Below, piece by piece: positions 35,906-48,602 of a stretch of 64,000 bases of DNA; position 1 is the stretch's first letter; each line of letters starts with the position of its first letter. The stretch lies in NCBI GenBank assembly GCA_021442155.1, contig CM038215.1, forward strand, positions 273,027,014 to 273,091,013, given 5' to 3'. The notes under the pieces were generated by a model. It saw only the letters and a list, made by a program, of their open reading frames with translations. It did not search any database and was not told the DNA's origin. The translations under genes and the position numbers were made by a program. This DNA comes from Cymbidium sinense. Its lineage: Eukaryota; Streptophyta; Magnoliopsida; Asparagales; Orchidaceae.

Positions 35906-38900
35906 AAGTTGATTTTAGGTTTTATTTTTTAGTTTAGTTTAGGTTTTTTGTTTATTTTGTTTATTTAGTTTAGGATTAGCTTTAGTTTATTTAAGGTTTA
36001 GGTTTTATTTTTTTTAGTTTAATTAATTTTAGTTTAGGATTAGGTTTTTTATTTTATTTATTTTAGGTTTAGGTTTTTTAGTTTAGGGTTTAGGTTTTAT
36101 TTTATTTTATTTTATATTTAGGTTTTTTTATGATTTATTTTATTTTTAGGTTTTATTTTAGTTTAGGTTTAAGTTTTAGGTTTTAGGGTTTGTGCCTAGG
36201 GTAAGGTAGGGCAAAGAGTTTAGGTGAGTTGTAAGTAGGGTGGGTTAGTTTAGGGTTTACATTTAGAGAATTTAGGATTTACTAGGGTTTGGGTTTTTAA
36301 AAAACAATTTAAGTAAACTTGTAAGTTTAGGTTAATTTAGTTTATTTATCTTAGTTTTTATTTAATTTTGATTATTATTATTATTTTTTATTAGGTTTTT
36401 TTATTTACTTTGGTTTATTTATTTTAGGTTTATTTATTTTAATTTAGAATTTTTATTTTAGTTTATAATCAAAGTTTAGGAGTGTTTATGTTTATTTTTT
36501 TAGTTTAGTTTTATTTTTATTTTATTTTATGTTTAGGTTTTATTTTTCTTTAAGGTTTAGGTTTGAGGCTCAGTGCTCAGTAGTGGGTTGGGTTAGGGGT
36601 TTGTGGGTTTATTTTTTTTAATCTTTGAAATTAAGCATAGTGGTAGGTTTAGGTTTATTTAGTTTATCTGTTAGTTTTAGAATTTTATTTTAGTTTATCT
36701 CAAGTAGGGTGTTTATGTTTATTTTTTAGTTTAGTTTTATTTTATTTTATTTTATTTTAGGTTTTATTTTCATCTTAGGTAGCTCAGGTTTAGTGTTTAG
36801 GGTTTAGTTCAGGGTTAGGGTTTTTTTTTTTATTTTATAATCAATATACCAGGTTTAGGTTTATTTAATTTATTTTTGTTTAGAATTTTATTTTAGTTTA
36901 TTTTAAAGTGTTTCAGGTTTATGTTTATTTTAGTTTAGTTTTCTTTATTTTATATCTTTATGTTTAGGTTTTATTTTTTATTTTTAAATTTAGGTTTAGG
37001 TTTAGGTTTGGGGTTTAGGGTTTATGGTTAGGGTTTTATTTTTTTATTTTATAAAATAAGTATTAGGTTTTATTTTAGTTTATATTTTATTAATTTTAGT
37101 TTATTTTATTTTTTTATTTTTATTTATGTTTATTTTTAATTTTATTTTTATTTAGCTTTTTATTTAGTTTTTATTTATTTTTTATTTTAGGCTTATTTTC
37201 TTTTTATTTTAGGTTTAATTTCTATTTTATTTAGGTTGGTTATTTTTAAAATTAGTTTTGGTTATTTATTATATTATTTATTTAGTTTTATTTTATTCAT
37301 TTTTAGGTTTAGTTTAGGTTTATGTTTTAATTTATTTATTATTTATATTATTTTGGTTAAGCATTTTTTATTTATTTTATTTAGTATTTTATTTTAGGTT
37401 TAGGTTTTAGCTCTAGTAGGTTAGTTTAGGGTTTAGGGTTGTAGGTTGTTTGGAGGAGGGTTTAGGTTTTTTTTTTAAAAAAATTAAGAAAACCCAGGTT
37501 TATGTTTATTTTTATTTATTTATGGTTTTTTTTATTTTATTTGGTTTATTTTAGGTTTTTTATTTTTATTTTATTTTTCAAGTTTAGGTTTAGGTTTATG
37601 TTTAATTTCAGTCATTTTATTTTTATTTTATATTTTAGGTCCATTTTTAGGTTTAGGTTTAGGTTTCATTTTATTTTAGGTTTAGGTTTTAGGTTTTATT
37701 TTCTAATTTAGCATTTATTTTAGTTTAGGTTTTTATTCTAGTTTATTTTATTTAGTGGGTTGAGGTTTAATTTATTTTAGGTTTAGGTTTATTTATTTTT
37801 TAGATTTTTAGTGTGCATATTTATTTTGATTTTAGGTTTTGGTTTTAGTTTATTGTATGGTTTTATTTTGATTATTTTGATTATTTTTAGTTTAGGTTTA
37901 TTTAGTTTATTTTATTTTATTTAGTCGTATTGAGGTTTAGTTTATTTAGGCTAGGTTTATTTATTTTAGTTATTTATTTCATAGTGGAATATTTTATTTT
38001 GTTTATCAGGTTTTAGATTTTATATTTCTTGTAGGATCTTATTTTATTTATTTTAGGTTTATTTTTAGGTTTTGGTTTTATTTAGATTTATTTAGGTTTA
38101 TTACATTTTTTATTTTTGGTTTTCTTTATAGATTTATTTTAAGTTTATTTTAGATAGCCTAGTTTATGTTTTGTATTATATTAGTTTAGTTTTATTTTTA
38201 TTTTATCTTATTTTAGTAGTCAGCACCAGTATGTCAGCTCAGTAGTCAGATCTTTATTTTTATATTTTTATTAGGTAATGCCTTTATATTTATTAGGTCT
38301 ATTTAGTTTAGAGGTTACACTTAGGGCCCAGGGCCCATGGCCCAGGTTGTGGCTCACTGGGGCCCAGGGCCCAGGGCCTGGGGTGGAGTAAGTTAGGGCA
38401 CATGTGGCCTGGTTCAGGTTTAGTGGGTTTAGTTTTTTTTAATTTATTTATCTTATTTAGGGTTTAGGGCCTAGAGTTTAGGGCTAGGTTTAGTGCTGGG
38501 TGGTGATTAGGAGGTTGGGTTAGTTTAGGTCAGGTTTAGGGCCTAGGTTTGGGTTTTTTAGGTTTACAAAAGCAAACCCGACAAGTTTTAGGTTTTTAGT
38601 TTATCTTTATATTTAGGCTTATATTATTTAATTTAGTTTACTTATCTTAAGTATTTATCTTTATGTTATTTTAGTTTATGTTTAATGATAGTTTATGTTT
38701 ATTTTAGTTTAGTCATTTTAATTTAATTTAGGTGTATGTTTTTATTTAGGTCCAGGTTTTTCTTTTATTTTAGGATTAGGTTTAGGTTTTATCCAGGTTT
38801 ATTTCACTTAGGTTTAGTTTATTTTAGTTTGTTTTTTTTTATTTTAAGTTTATTTAGGTCTAGTTTATTTATTTTAGTTTAGGTTTAGGTTTTATTTTAT

Positions 38901-40553
38901 TTAGGTTTAGGTTTTTTTTAGTTTAGGGTTTATGTTTTATTAATTTAGGTTTTATGTTTATTGTTTAGAGGTTTATTTAGTTTATATGTTATTTTCCAAG
39001 TTTATTTTATTTTAGTTTACTTTGTTTTATTTATTTATTTTAATTTAGTTTTAATTTTATTTATTTTATTTTAATGTTTTATTGTTTATTTTATCTTATC
39101 AGCTTAGGTTTATGTTTTCTCAGTTTAGATCTTTAATTTAGGTTTTATTTTATTTTATTTTATCTATTATTATGTAAGTTTATATTTATCTTTTAGGTAT
39201 TTTAGCCCAGGCCCAGGTTTAGGTAGGCTCAGGGCCTGTGGCCCAGTGGCCCAGTGGTTTTAAATGTGGGTTTGGGGTATGTTATGGAGAGGTTTAAGGG
39301 CCAGGATTTAGGGCTCAGGGCCTGGGTTGGTTGGGTTTAGGGTTTAAAGTTTAGCTTTACTGCCTAGTGGTTCCAGGGCCTGCCAAAAGTCAGCCTGGGG
39401 TTTAAGTCTGTGGTTAGGGGGCTTTGGCCAGGTTTGGCTTTTAGGTTTTAGCAGGGTTTAGGATTTAGGGTTAGTTTTAGGTTTAGTTTAGGGCCTGAGC
39501 TCATTGTTTATGGTTTAGGAGGTTTTGGGTTTAGGTTTGTGGGATCATGGTTTGGATTTGGTTTTGCATCCAGATTTTATTTAGGAGTGGCTGGGTTTAA
39601 AGGTTTAGGTTTAGGTTTAGGGTTTAAAGTTTAGGTTTTAGGGTTTAGTGTCTTTATTTAAATTAAGTAAACCAATAAGTTTATTTATATATTTTATATT
39701 TTTTTATCAGTTTATTTTTATTTATTGTTTATTTATTTTTTATTTTTGTTTATTTATAATTGTATTATTTTATTTTACTTAGGTTTAAGCATGTAGGTTT
39801 TATTTTATTTTTTTAGATTTAGGTTTTAGATTTTATTTTGGTTTTATTTTTTTAGCTTATCATTATTTTTAGTTTGTATTGTTTTATTTAGTTTTATGTT
39901 TTTTTAGGTTTAGCTTTATTTATTTTAGTTTAGTTTATTTTAGTTTTAGGTTTATTTTATTTTATGTGATTAGGTTTTATTTTAGTTTAGGGTTTGGGCT
40001 TTTATTTTATTATTTAGGTTTAGGTTTTTATTTAGTTTATATATTTTTTTAGGTTTATTTTATTTTTATTTTACGTTTAGATTTATTTTATTTAGTTCAT
40101 TTGATTTTTTAATTTAGTTTAGCTTTTTATTTATTTTATTTTATTTTATTTTTAGGCTTAAGTTTAGGTTTATGTTTAGGTTTAGGATTAGGTTTTAGTT
40201 TAGGTTTTTTTGTACTTTTTAATTTTTATTTAGGTTTAGGTTTCTTTATTTATTTTATTTTTACATTTTATTTAGTTTAGGTTTAGGTTTTTAGGTTTTG
40301 GGTTTAGGGTTTAACCTTGGGTTTGGTGTGGTTAGTTTTTATAGTGGGTTTAGTTTAGGGTTGCAGGTTTTAGGGTTTAGGTAGGGTTGATTTTTTTTAG
40401 GGTTTAGGGTTTAGAGTTTAGGTTTAGGGTTTAAATTTAAGTTTTAGTTTTAATTTATTATATTTTTTTATTTTATTTAGGTTTAGTTTTTATTTATTTA
40501 TTTTATTTTTATGTTTTATTTAGTTTAGGTTTTTAGCTTTTTAGGGTTTAGGG
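35906..40553 (-). repeat. degenerate telomere-like array, TTTAGGG strand
   Basis: Same repeat type as 16.3-27.8 kb but inverted. The periodic box appears as AAATTAAGTAAAC-like sequence near 36307, 38570 and 39661, with weaker traces near 36640, 36850, 37055 and 37485. GC-rich islands of GGGCCCAG units lie at 38318-38400 and 39196-39450. No gene. Confidence 0.88.
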
Positions 40554-40583
40554 TTTTTTTAGAGAAATTAGGGGAATTTTATT

Positions 40584-42584
40584 GCCACAAAAAAAGTACA
40601 AAGTCCTTACAAGGGGTAAATCTCTAAACTAATGCTCAAAGAGCAACAATAAGTCTTAAAGATATAAACCCCCTAACTATTACAATAAGATAAGAAAAAA
40701 ATAACAAAAACAAAAGCAAAATGAAATCACCAACAACAACTGATCAATGTGCGCAACAGCAACATCCACTAGGTCCTTTTGATACCAGCAAGATCCACCT
40801 GCAAGATTCTCCCAACCAATAAAAGAAATATGAAACATACTAATGAAAGGATGAGTACAATTAAGCAAACATAAAGAGTTTGAGCAAAGAAAAGGAGCAA
40901 AGTAAAGAAAAGGCTCAGGCTCAGTAACAATCATCTCAAGGAGCAACATTATATGTAAGCATTCAAACTTCTGAAGAAGGGTTACAATTACATATAATGC
41001 TACCAGCCAAAAGAAGATAGAGAGGAAACATGAAGGCAATCATTGCCAGCATACCTCTTATAGCCAATCATCCCAAGTCTGTCATCCTGCAAGGCTACAA
41101 ACTCCTCCAAGTAGTAGACATAATAGCCAACCATAAAGCCACCAAAACAAATAAGCCCAATAAGGCAGAAAATCAACCAACCATCAAGGACAACAGCAGT
41201 ATAGTAGGAACACCACCAAAGCCACCACCAAAGAGGAATAGTAACATCAAAGGGAGCAAGCATCATGACCTTAACAACACAAACCATAAAAAAATAAGAC
41301 CAAAAAGAAAAAAATACAAGAGCTCATGTCCTCCACAAGCAAACTGGAAAGGCAGCAAGGTTGTCACCCAAACCAGAAAAGGGAAGCAGTAGTAGCCAAG
41401 AGAAGAGAACCATAGTAGGGTAGCCAACCAAAGATGTCACCAAGGGAAAGAAAGGCCAAAATAGCCACCCATCCAACCAACCCAGCTATCCAACATAGCC
41501 TCCCAGCCAACTACCACAGTAGGAGAAAATCCAAATCAGTTAAAAGACCAATAACATCCATCATGCCAAAACCACCCAAGACCACCAGGAAAAGGGTAGA
41601 AGCAAACAACAACATCCACCAAACCCAACCAAAGCAACAAAAATTTTGATCTAGGTGAGGTGAATAGCCAACCATATACAAAATGGAGCAAAGATCGATA
41701 AGACCGACTAAGAGCCATCCATCAGGAGTAGCAACAGTACTATAGGAACACCACAAAAGCCAATAGCAAAAAGGAGCAGAAATATCAATGAGTGCAAGCA
41801 TCATAACCATAGCCAAGTTAGGCACCAATACACCAAACCAAGTCACCAGATCCTAAAGAAAAACAACAACCACTAAATAGCCGTCAACCAACCAACCCAA
41901 AATAACAACAAAAATAAAAGAACTTGTAGCCAAGACAGGAAGACCATTACACGAAGAGGCCAAAACCATAACCAAAAGAAACAAACCCAAACTAGCAAAA
42001 CTGACCACCAAAACCAAATCCACAAAAAAGAAGAAATAACAATCAACAAATAACCTCCACCTTGCCAAATCCAATCCAAAATTAGACCACCAACATCCCT
42101 CCAATCTACCACCAATAGCAGATAAACCACCAACACAACACCAACCAACTAACCCAACCACCAACACAACCCACCACCAACCACCACAATAGTAAAAAAT
42201 CCAACTCGCTAAGAACCAAATTTAGAGATATGGCAAATCCCATAAAAAATAGTAGGCAAAGCCACCACCCAAATGAAGGTCACCAAAATAACCAAGCAAT
42301 AATCATCCAACCAGGCAAACAACATCCACCAGGCCAAAAAAACCAAAACAACCTAGATAGAAAAAATAGGAACCACCAGGTATTAACCACTAGGCCAACC
42401 CAAAAGAAAGAGCTCAAAAACAAAACTCAGCATAGGCCCAAGAGTAAAAAGAAGCAAATGGCCATAACCCAAAGAAGGTTTAATAAAGGGGAACCAAAAG
42501 CAATGGCTCATCAAAAACCAAAGAACAAACCAAGCCAAGAAAATTATAATCTGAGATAAGGTAATCCAGTGTTATCCATGTTGA
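40584..42584 (-). other. LINE 3' UTR with internal tandem repeat
   Basis: About 2 kb between the RNase H stop and the AATAAA signal. 41030-41300 and 41560-41840 are related at an offset of about 530 bp (shared: CAGTATAGTAGGAACACCAC-like sequence and GAGCAAGCATCATGACC-like sequence). Minus-strand open frames here are Trp/Leu/Val-rich because the + strand is CCA/ACC-rich. They overlap in several frames and are not convincing genes. Confidence 0.65.
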
Positions 42585-43130
42585 CCTAACCCCTTAAAAG
42601 TTTAGGCAAATTTTGATTGTCAAATAAAGTTAAATCAGTTAAGTTTGCATCTAAAGTAGTCAAGAAATCAGCACAAGCATTACCTGCACATAGGATATGG
42701 AAAATTTTATAACAAACTTGAGAAAGAATATTTTTAGTATGATTAAGAAGATTAAATAAATTAGCATTTCATGTTATATTAGATTTTAACATGTCAAAAG
42801 CAAGAACACATCAACTTAAATCTAGATGTTGAGGAAACCTTTATTCAAATAAATCTCAATAGCTTTATTGACAGCCATAAGCTCAACATAGATAACGAAA
42901 GGTGCTTTAAGAGGATAGTAAAAGCACAAATGGTAGTAGCTTTAGAATTTCTATGAATACCACCACAACCATATTTATTGGAAGCAATAGAACCATCAGT
43001 ATTCACTTTAATCAAATTTTCTTTGGGTTTGATCCAATGGATAATCCTAGCTCTTTTATAAGAGTCAACATCGTAATGATACCCAATTTTTAGCCACAAA
43101 TTTATAACCCGTAAAATGAATGCTACTAAT
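42585..43130 (-). pseudogene. LINE ORF2 C-terminal RNase H
   Basis: 43099-42845 encodes NLIKVNTDGSI and KYGCGGIHRNS, the first strands of an RNase H with its leading Asp. YVELMAINKAIEI follows in another frame (about 42880) with the Glu. AGNACADFLTTLDAN ends the domain near 42690-42640. The reading ends at about 42588. Plant L1s are known to have acquired an archaeal-type RNase H at this position. The frameshift near 42900 inactivates it. Confidence 0.8.
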
Positions 43131-43472
43131 AAGATTTGCTTTAAATAGAGCTTGAATTTTATCTTTGGTTCTAGCTAGGATCCTTTTATAGCTCATCAAA
43201 ATACCATGATATTTAGCATCATTTATATCCATTCAAATGAACCAGATAAGGGTAATAGCAACTAGAACTTTGATATGACCTTTTACAGTTTTTTGGAAAC
43301 AGACTTCAAGAAGTTGATATATGGAAAGAGAGCCTTGAAAGTAGTTGGTATTAAATAAATCATCTTACCATAATCATAATTTAGATGCAATAGCACCATT
43401 GACAATAACATGATTAACATTTTCAATATGAAAGCAACAATAGCACTTTGAAGGTAAATAAAACCCTTTATT

Positions 43473-44135
43473 CTAGAGCAAAAAGTCCACAGGAATAAAG
43501 TTATTCAAAATCCTCCAAGCTAAAATTGAATAAGAAATGGGAATGATATTGTTCCAAAGTTTAATGAAAATATTTGAGGAGTTTTGTTTATCTCTAATAA
43601 AATTCCAAACCTCTTTAAGAACAAAATCACCATTGTAAGAAAGCTTAAAGAGAATTTGGTTAGGTTTGTTAGAGAAAATAAAGATATTTCTAAAGTTATC
43701 TAAAAGAGAAATAAGGATATAATTCTCAAGTTTATTTTCATTCCAAGTGTTCTTATGCCAAAAAAAGTTAAATTTGATAGCTGTAGTAGAGTGGGTAGAT
43801 AAAAGAGAGTCAATAGAGCCATTGCCAATCCAATTGTCTTGCCAAAAGAAAGAAGAACTGGATTGAATACCCCAACATATTAAAGGTTCAACAACCAATT
43901 TAATGGAGCAAAACCTTTTCCAAACCGGAGAGTCACAAAATTTATAAGCACATATAAGAGGGTGTTTACCTTGGAAATAGTTTTTCATCATAAAATTAGC
44001 CCAAAGGCTATCATTCTTTCTAAAATTCCACCGAAGCTTATGAGAGAAGGCATTAATAGCTTCATGAATCGGTTTGCAACTGAGGCCACCTTCACCCAAA
44101 TGACCACAACATTTATGCCAGGAAGTCCAATGCAT
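43473..44135 (-). pseudogene. LINE ORF2 zf-RVT-type region
   Basis: A 220-codon open stretch typical of the segment after RT in plant L1 ORF2. It contains GGLSCKPIHEAINAFSHKLR, FFWQDNWIGNG and LWNNIIPISYSILAWRILNN, the last being the usual zf-RVT context (W..I.P.K...F.W). It is the longest intact piece of this LINE. Confidence 0.8.
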
Positions 44136-44199
44136 TCTTTTAGTAGAATTATTGGATCCCCAAAAAATTTAATTAAGCAAGCGATCAATTCTGATAAGA

Positions 44200-45625
44200 G
44201 TAGTATTAGTGGGGATAATAGTTTGAATCAAATAAAGCGGCATTGAATTGAGAGTTCTTTTAAGAATAGTGAGCCTAATACCAAAAGAAAGTAAATGAAA
44301 TTCCTAAATAGAAATTTTATTTAAAATTTTTTAAATTAACTCATCAAAAAGATGGGATCATTTCGGACATTTAAAAAGAGGAGCACCCAAGTACATACGA
44401 GGAAGGTGTTGATGTTCAAAGTTAGTGATATGGAGGATTTGATTAATTTTATTATTGGATATGCTTGAAGAAGATAAAATAGCTTTTGTTTTCATTGATA
44501 TATATATACCACTATCTAAACCAAATTTATTTAAAAAAAATCTTGATATTCTAGAAATGATGAATAGAAGCATTGCAGAAAATAATGAAATCATTTGCAA
44601 AGCTTAAATGAGAAATAGGAAGAACACCAAGAGTTTTGTAATGCATACTAGGATTCTTTAAGAATAGATCATTGATTCTCCTAGATAAGTACTTAATAAT
44701 AATAAATAATGTAGAGATAGAGGATCCCCTTATTTTAGGCCATGGAAGAAGGAAAGAAGCCCAAGGCTTCCCCATTAAGGAAAATAGAAAACTAGGCATT
44801 TTAATACAATTTTAATAAGAAAGATAAATTTATCGAAAACCCAAATAAATTCAGAATATGGATAAGGAAATCCCAAGAGATATTGTCAAAATCTTTGGTA
44901 ATATCTAATTTGAACATAATGTTGCCACCTCTAGTCTTAGCATCAAAATCATGAATTAATTATTAAGAAAGTAATATTATCGAAATAGATCTACCTCTAA
45001 CAAAACTAGTTTGGTTTAGAGAGATAATCCTATGAAGTAAAGGACTAAGCTGGTTAGAATTTTGGAAATCAGCTTATTGAAGAAGGTGCAAAGACTAATA
45101 GGTCTAAAATAACTCCACTAGTTTGGATTATCTTTCTTAGGTATGAGAACAATAGAAGTGCAAGAAAACTATCTAGGAAAAGGATTACCATTAAAAAATC
45201 AACCACAGCCTCAACCAAATCATTTTAAATAATAAACTAGCATTTAAAAAAAAAAGGGTAGTGAAGCCCTCCGGACCAACAACATAATCTATGTTCATGC
45301 TATTAAGAACTTTAAAAATTTCCTCTTCATTAAGAACAATAGTAAGCAAATCATTATCATTATTATTTATAATAGAAGGAATGAAGTGTGATTTAGAAAT
45401 AGCTTCATAAGGGAAACTCTTATTAAACATATTTCTAAAGTAATTAATGGTTGAATCCTTAATAACATTATTCTTCGTAATCCATTCTCTATTATCATCT
45501 TTAATTTGTTGAGTATTATTTAAAGCTCTCTTTTTATTAACTAAAGAATGGAAATATCTAGTATTTCTGTCACCATCTGCAATATATTTACTAGTAGATT
45601 TTTGGCACCAATAAGTCTCTTCCAT
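44200..45625 (-). pseudogene. LINE ORF2 reverse transcriptase domain
   Basis: 45625-45191 encodes the region before RT (STSKYIADGDRNTRYFH; VLNSMNIDYVVGPEGFTTLF). The core follows in broken frames: FRPISLCTFFNKLISK near 45090, FSLMGKPWASFLLPWPKIRG near 44760, and ISHLSFANDFIIFCNA near 44600. The catalytic FADD box has become FAND (44590-44601), a change from GAT/GAC to AAT that removes an essential Asp. YLGAPLF lies near 44385. The element cannot self-replicate. Confidence 0.82.
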
Positions 45626-45739
45626 ATTTTATAAATTAAGAAGTTTATCTTTCACCTCAATCAAGTCCTTAATCTTAGTAGGATCAGACATAACAGAGAC
45701 TTCAAGATCACAAACTAAATTTTCTATTTCTTTGATATT

Positions 45740-46622
45740 AGTAAAAAGGTTTCTAAAAATAATGCTTGTTCCACAAACCCATATTTTGTTTAAGTTTTTT
45801 AAGCTTAAACCAAAATCTATTCATCCCCATAATCAAATTTTCAAGATGTAAGGAACCTTTCCAATTGTTAGCCATAACATTAAAGAAATCAATATGTTGA
45901 ATCCACATGTTCTGAAATCTAAAATGAGATAAATTTTTTAATCTATTAGAGTTATATTTAATAGAAACCAAAAGAGGATCATGATCCGATAAGGTTCTGC
46001 TTAAATGATCGATAGAAGTAATAGGCCATTGAGTAATCTAATGAGTAATAAAAAGAATCTGGTCGAAACTTTGCCAAAGTCTAGAGTTTTGCCAAGTAAA
46101 ATTTGAACCCTTAAAGCCAATATCAATCAAATTGCAATAAAGGATCATATTGGAAAATTCTTCCATGGAATGAATATTAGGAGAGCAACCATCACTTCAT
46201 TTAGAAGAGAATAAAATAGTGTTGAAATACCCACCAACAAACCAAGGTTTATTGATAAAGGCAGCAAAATTCCTCAAATTTTGCCAAAGAAGATTTCTAC
46301 CAGATCTATTACAAGATGCATAGACAAAAGAGACCAAAACACAATAGTCACCATAAGATATTTGAGCATTGACAACTTGTTTAAAATCATCAAGAATAGA
46401 AGCTTCCACAAAATTATTCCAAAAACACCAAGTTTTATTACTAACATCAGAGAAAATTTTATTGAAACTGATCATTATAGTAAAATGGTTAATTTTATTT
46501 GCATGAATAAGAGGCTCCAAAATAAGAGGTAATAAAATATTATAAATTTGATAAAGGTCTCTAATACAGTTATGACTAGATAGGGTACCGATCCCTCTAA
46601 CATTCCAAATAAAAATTAACAT
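45740..46622 (-). pseudogene. LINE ORF2 endonuclease domain
   Basis: The stretch 46622-46197 starts MLIFIWNVRGIG, the usual N-terminus of plant L1 ORF2. FVGGYFNTILFSSK follows, where Tyr stands in for the Asp seen in the other LINE of this window (GGDFNTIL at about 27920). The C-terminal catalytic motif SDHDPLLV is kept near 45985, then FRFQNMWIQHIDFFNVM. The enzyme would nick target DNA at T-rich sites to prime reverse transcription. A stop after SSK and further breaks disable it. Confidence 0.82.
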
Positions 46623-46699
46623 AAGTATAAAAAGGGGTTAAGAAAAGGTTAATTAAGAGAGGAGAGAGAGGCCACAGTAGATCTAGTGGTTTTGGATAA

Positions 46700-48170
46700 T
46701 TTGGGAGGGATGTTTTTAACATTTTTTATCTTTTTTGCATGATAACTTTTTGAAACCATTTCTTTTTCCTATAGAATCATCATCGGAGAAGGATTTAGCA
46801 ACATTTTTCATAGATTTGGTGGAAGTCTCCTAAATAGAAGTGAGTTCTCCTTCTTCCAAGCCATTAGAATTTTTTAAAGGCAAATGAACATCCAAGTTTA
46901 GGAGCCAAAGATTTATTAAGAAGGCAAGTGTGAACATCAATCCCTTCTTCTTCAATACCCAAATTATTAGACAAAACTAAATCTTTTTGAGAATTTAAAT
47001 CATCCTGAAGTAAAGTAAAGTCAAATTTTTCAAACTAAATATCATGAGAAACCAAAGCCATATTCTCCATTGAATTCAAATGATGCATAACATTGATATC
47101 CTTATTAATATTTTCAAGTAAAGCTTTAATTTCATCAATCAAGATTGGTAAAGATGCTGGGATTGACTCAGAGGAAAAAGAATCATCATCCAAAAGTTTA
47201 GAGAAATTATTATTTTCCACATTAGAAACCTTCAATTTCATAGAAGAAATAAGTGGTAAAATAGCCTTATTAGGAACATTCAATGAATCATTTTTTTTCT
47301 GAATTAAATTTTTGATATTTAACATTGCTCGGCCTAAGGTTAGGAACAATAGTTTCCTTAATAAGAATTTTCTTTTTTAGGTGAGGATGCAGAATGAAAC
47401 ATTCAAAATTATTGTGCCCGTGGAATTTACATTGAGAATAAAAGACAACAAAATTTTCAAAATCAACTTTCTACATATAACCGTAATTTTAAGATCCCAA
47501 CCAGATTTCTTTGGGGTGTTTCTTGATAATGTCTAATTCAACAAGGATTATAGCCACAAAAGGTTGAGATTTCATAGCCATTGCCTGATCAATTTGCAAC
47601 AGTCGACCAAATAAAGCAACCACAATAAAAAGAAATAGATGATTAACAAAATAAATTCACATATTGGGAAGAGAAATCCAAATCGGAATGATTGGGTCCT
47701 TAATATCAAAGAGTGAAATCCATTTCGGCAATATCATTTGGCAATTGAAAATAAAATAAGAATGATGAGTAAAAACATGTGAGTAATCCAAATCATTCGT
47801 TAACTGAATAAAAAAATGGAAGGGATCAATTAAACAAATCATAAAAGCACCCAAAAGTTTCAGACTATTAAAGAAAGAGCGAATGTTTTCCATCCTACAA
47901 AGAGTAAACTTTCCAACTAAAGTAAATTCAAACAGCTTAACAAGCTTTTCAACAATAAGATCAGAGCACATAACCATAGGCATGCCTCGAAAAGAAGTCA
48001 AAACAACTTCCATGGACTCGCCTGAATAGATATCCTTACTAGTGAGGATGTCTTTGAATGATTTTAAAGCAGCCAAAGCCAAGGTAGTTGATGCCCTAGT
48101 AGGATCCATTGATCCCGCTTCCCATAAATCATGGGAAGATGCCCACCATGTCACCCCAAGCAAAAAATAA
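46700..48170 (-). pseudogene. LINE ORF1 (DUF4283 plus zinc knuckle)
   Basis: The open stretch 48163-47657 encodes the DUF4283-type N-terminal domain of plant L1 ORF1: LVGKFTLCRMENIRSFFNSL, GAFMICLIDPFHFFIQL, YFIFNCQMILPKWISLFDI and PIWISLPN. A zinc knuckle follows at about 47455-47415 as YSQCKFHGHNNFEC. The first Cys of the usual CCHC appears to be Tyr. A linker (47349-47035) with acidic and Ser-rich segments completes it. ORF1 is the RNA-binding partner of the LINE particle. Frame breaks lie between the parts. Confidence 0.8.
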
Positions 48171-48295
48171 GAAAGCAGCCATCACCATTCCAGAAGGAAT
48201 AGTGAGAATCATGCCAAACCATCAAGCTGAAAAGCCAAAAATGAGAGGGGAAAAGGGAAATCCGGTGACTGCAAGAGGCTGAGGGCCCTAGGGGG

Positions 48296-48602
48296 TGGGT
48301 TTGCCTTTGTTTTTTTTAGTTTATTTATTTTTTTTAGTTTATTTTAGGTTTATTTTACTAGTCATGGGCCTGTGGCCTAAGGCCTGTGGCTCAGGTTTTG
48401 TGGCCTGGGGCTTAGGCTTTTGGCCAGTTTAGGGCTCTGGTTTAGGGCCTAGGGTTTGAGGCCTAGGGTCTCAGTGTGGTCTAGGGTCTTAGGATTGTGG
48501 TCTGTGCCTAGCTTGGCCTTTGGGTATTTGTTTTAGGGTTTAGGGTTTAGCATTTAGGTTTAGTTTAGGTTTAGGTTGTGTTTTAGTTTTTAGAGTTTTA
48601 GT
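48296..48602 (-). repeat. telomere-like array with GC-rich variants, TTTAGGG strand
   Basis: TTTAGTTTATTT sequence next to the LINE 5' end, then a GC-rich stretch (48361-48520: GGCCTGTGGCCTAAGG, GGCCTAGGG-like), then TTTAGGGTTTAGG. The last ~40 bp before 48603, read on the minus strand, contain AAAACACAACCTAAACCTAAA, which also follows the retrocopy at 20712 on the + strand. Confidence 0.8.

Larger units (their letters stand above)
40554..48295 (-). mobile_element. near full-length plant L1 LINE with RNase H
   Basis: Minus-strand order from 5' to 3': 5' UTR (48295-48165), ORF1, ORF2 (endonuclease, reverse transcriptase, zf-RVT-type region, RNase H), a ~2-kb 3' UTR, an AATAAA signal (complement at 40578-40583) and a short A tail (T7 at 40554-40560). 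The length of ~7.7 kb is close to a complete element. It lies inside TTTAGG-strand array sequence. Stops and a mutated RT active site make it inactive. Confidence 0.88.

Noticed and set aside
40680..42167. Membrane proteins on the minus strand (Trp/Leu/Val-rich open frames)
   Set aside because: They overlap one another in several frames in an L1 3' UTR whose + strand is CCA-rich; no conserved frame.
16285..48602. Functional telomere or head-to-head telomere fusion
   Set aside because: The heptamers are heavily degenerate and interrupted, and the strand order (CCCTAAA then TTTAGGG on +) is the opposite of a fusion junction.
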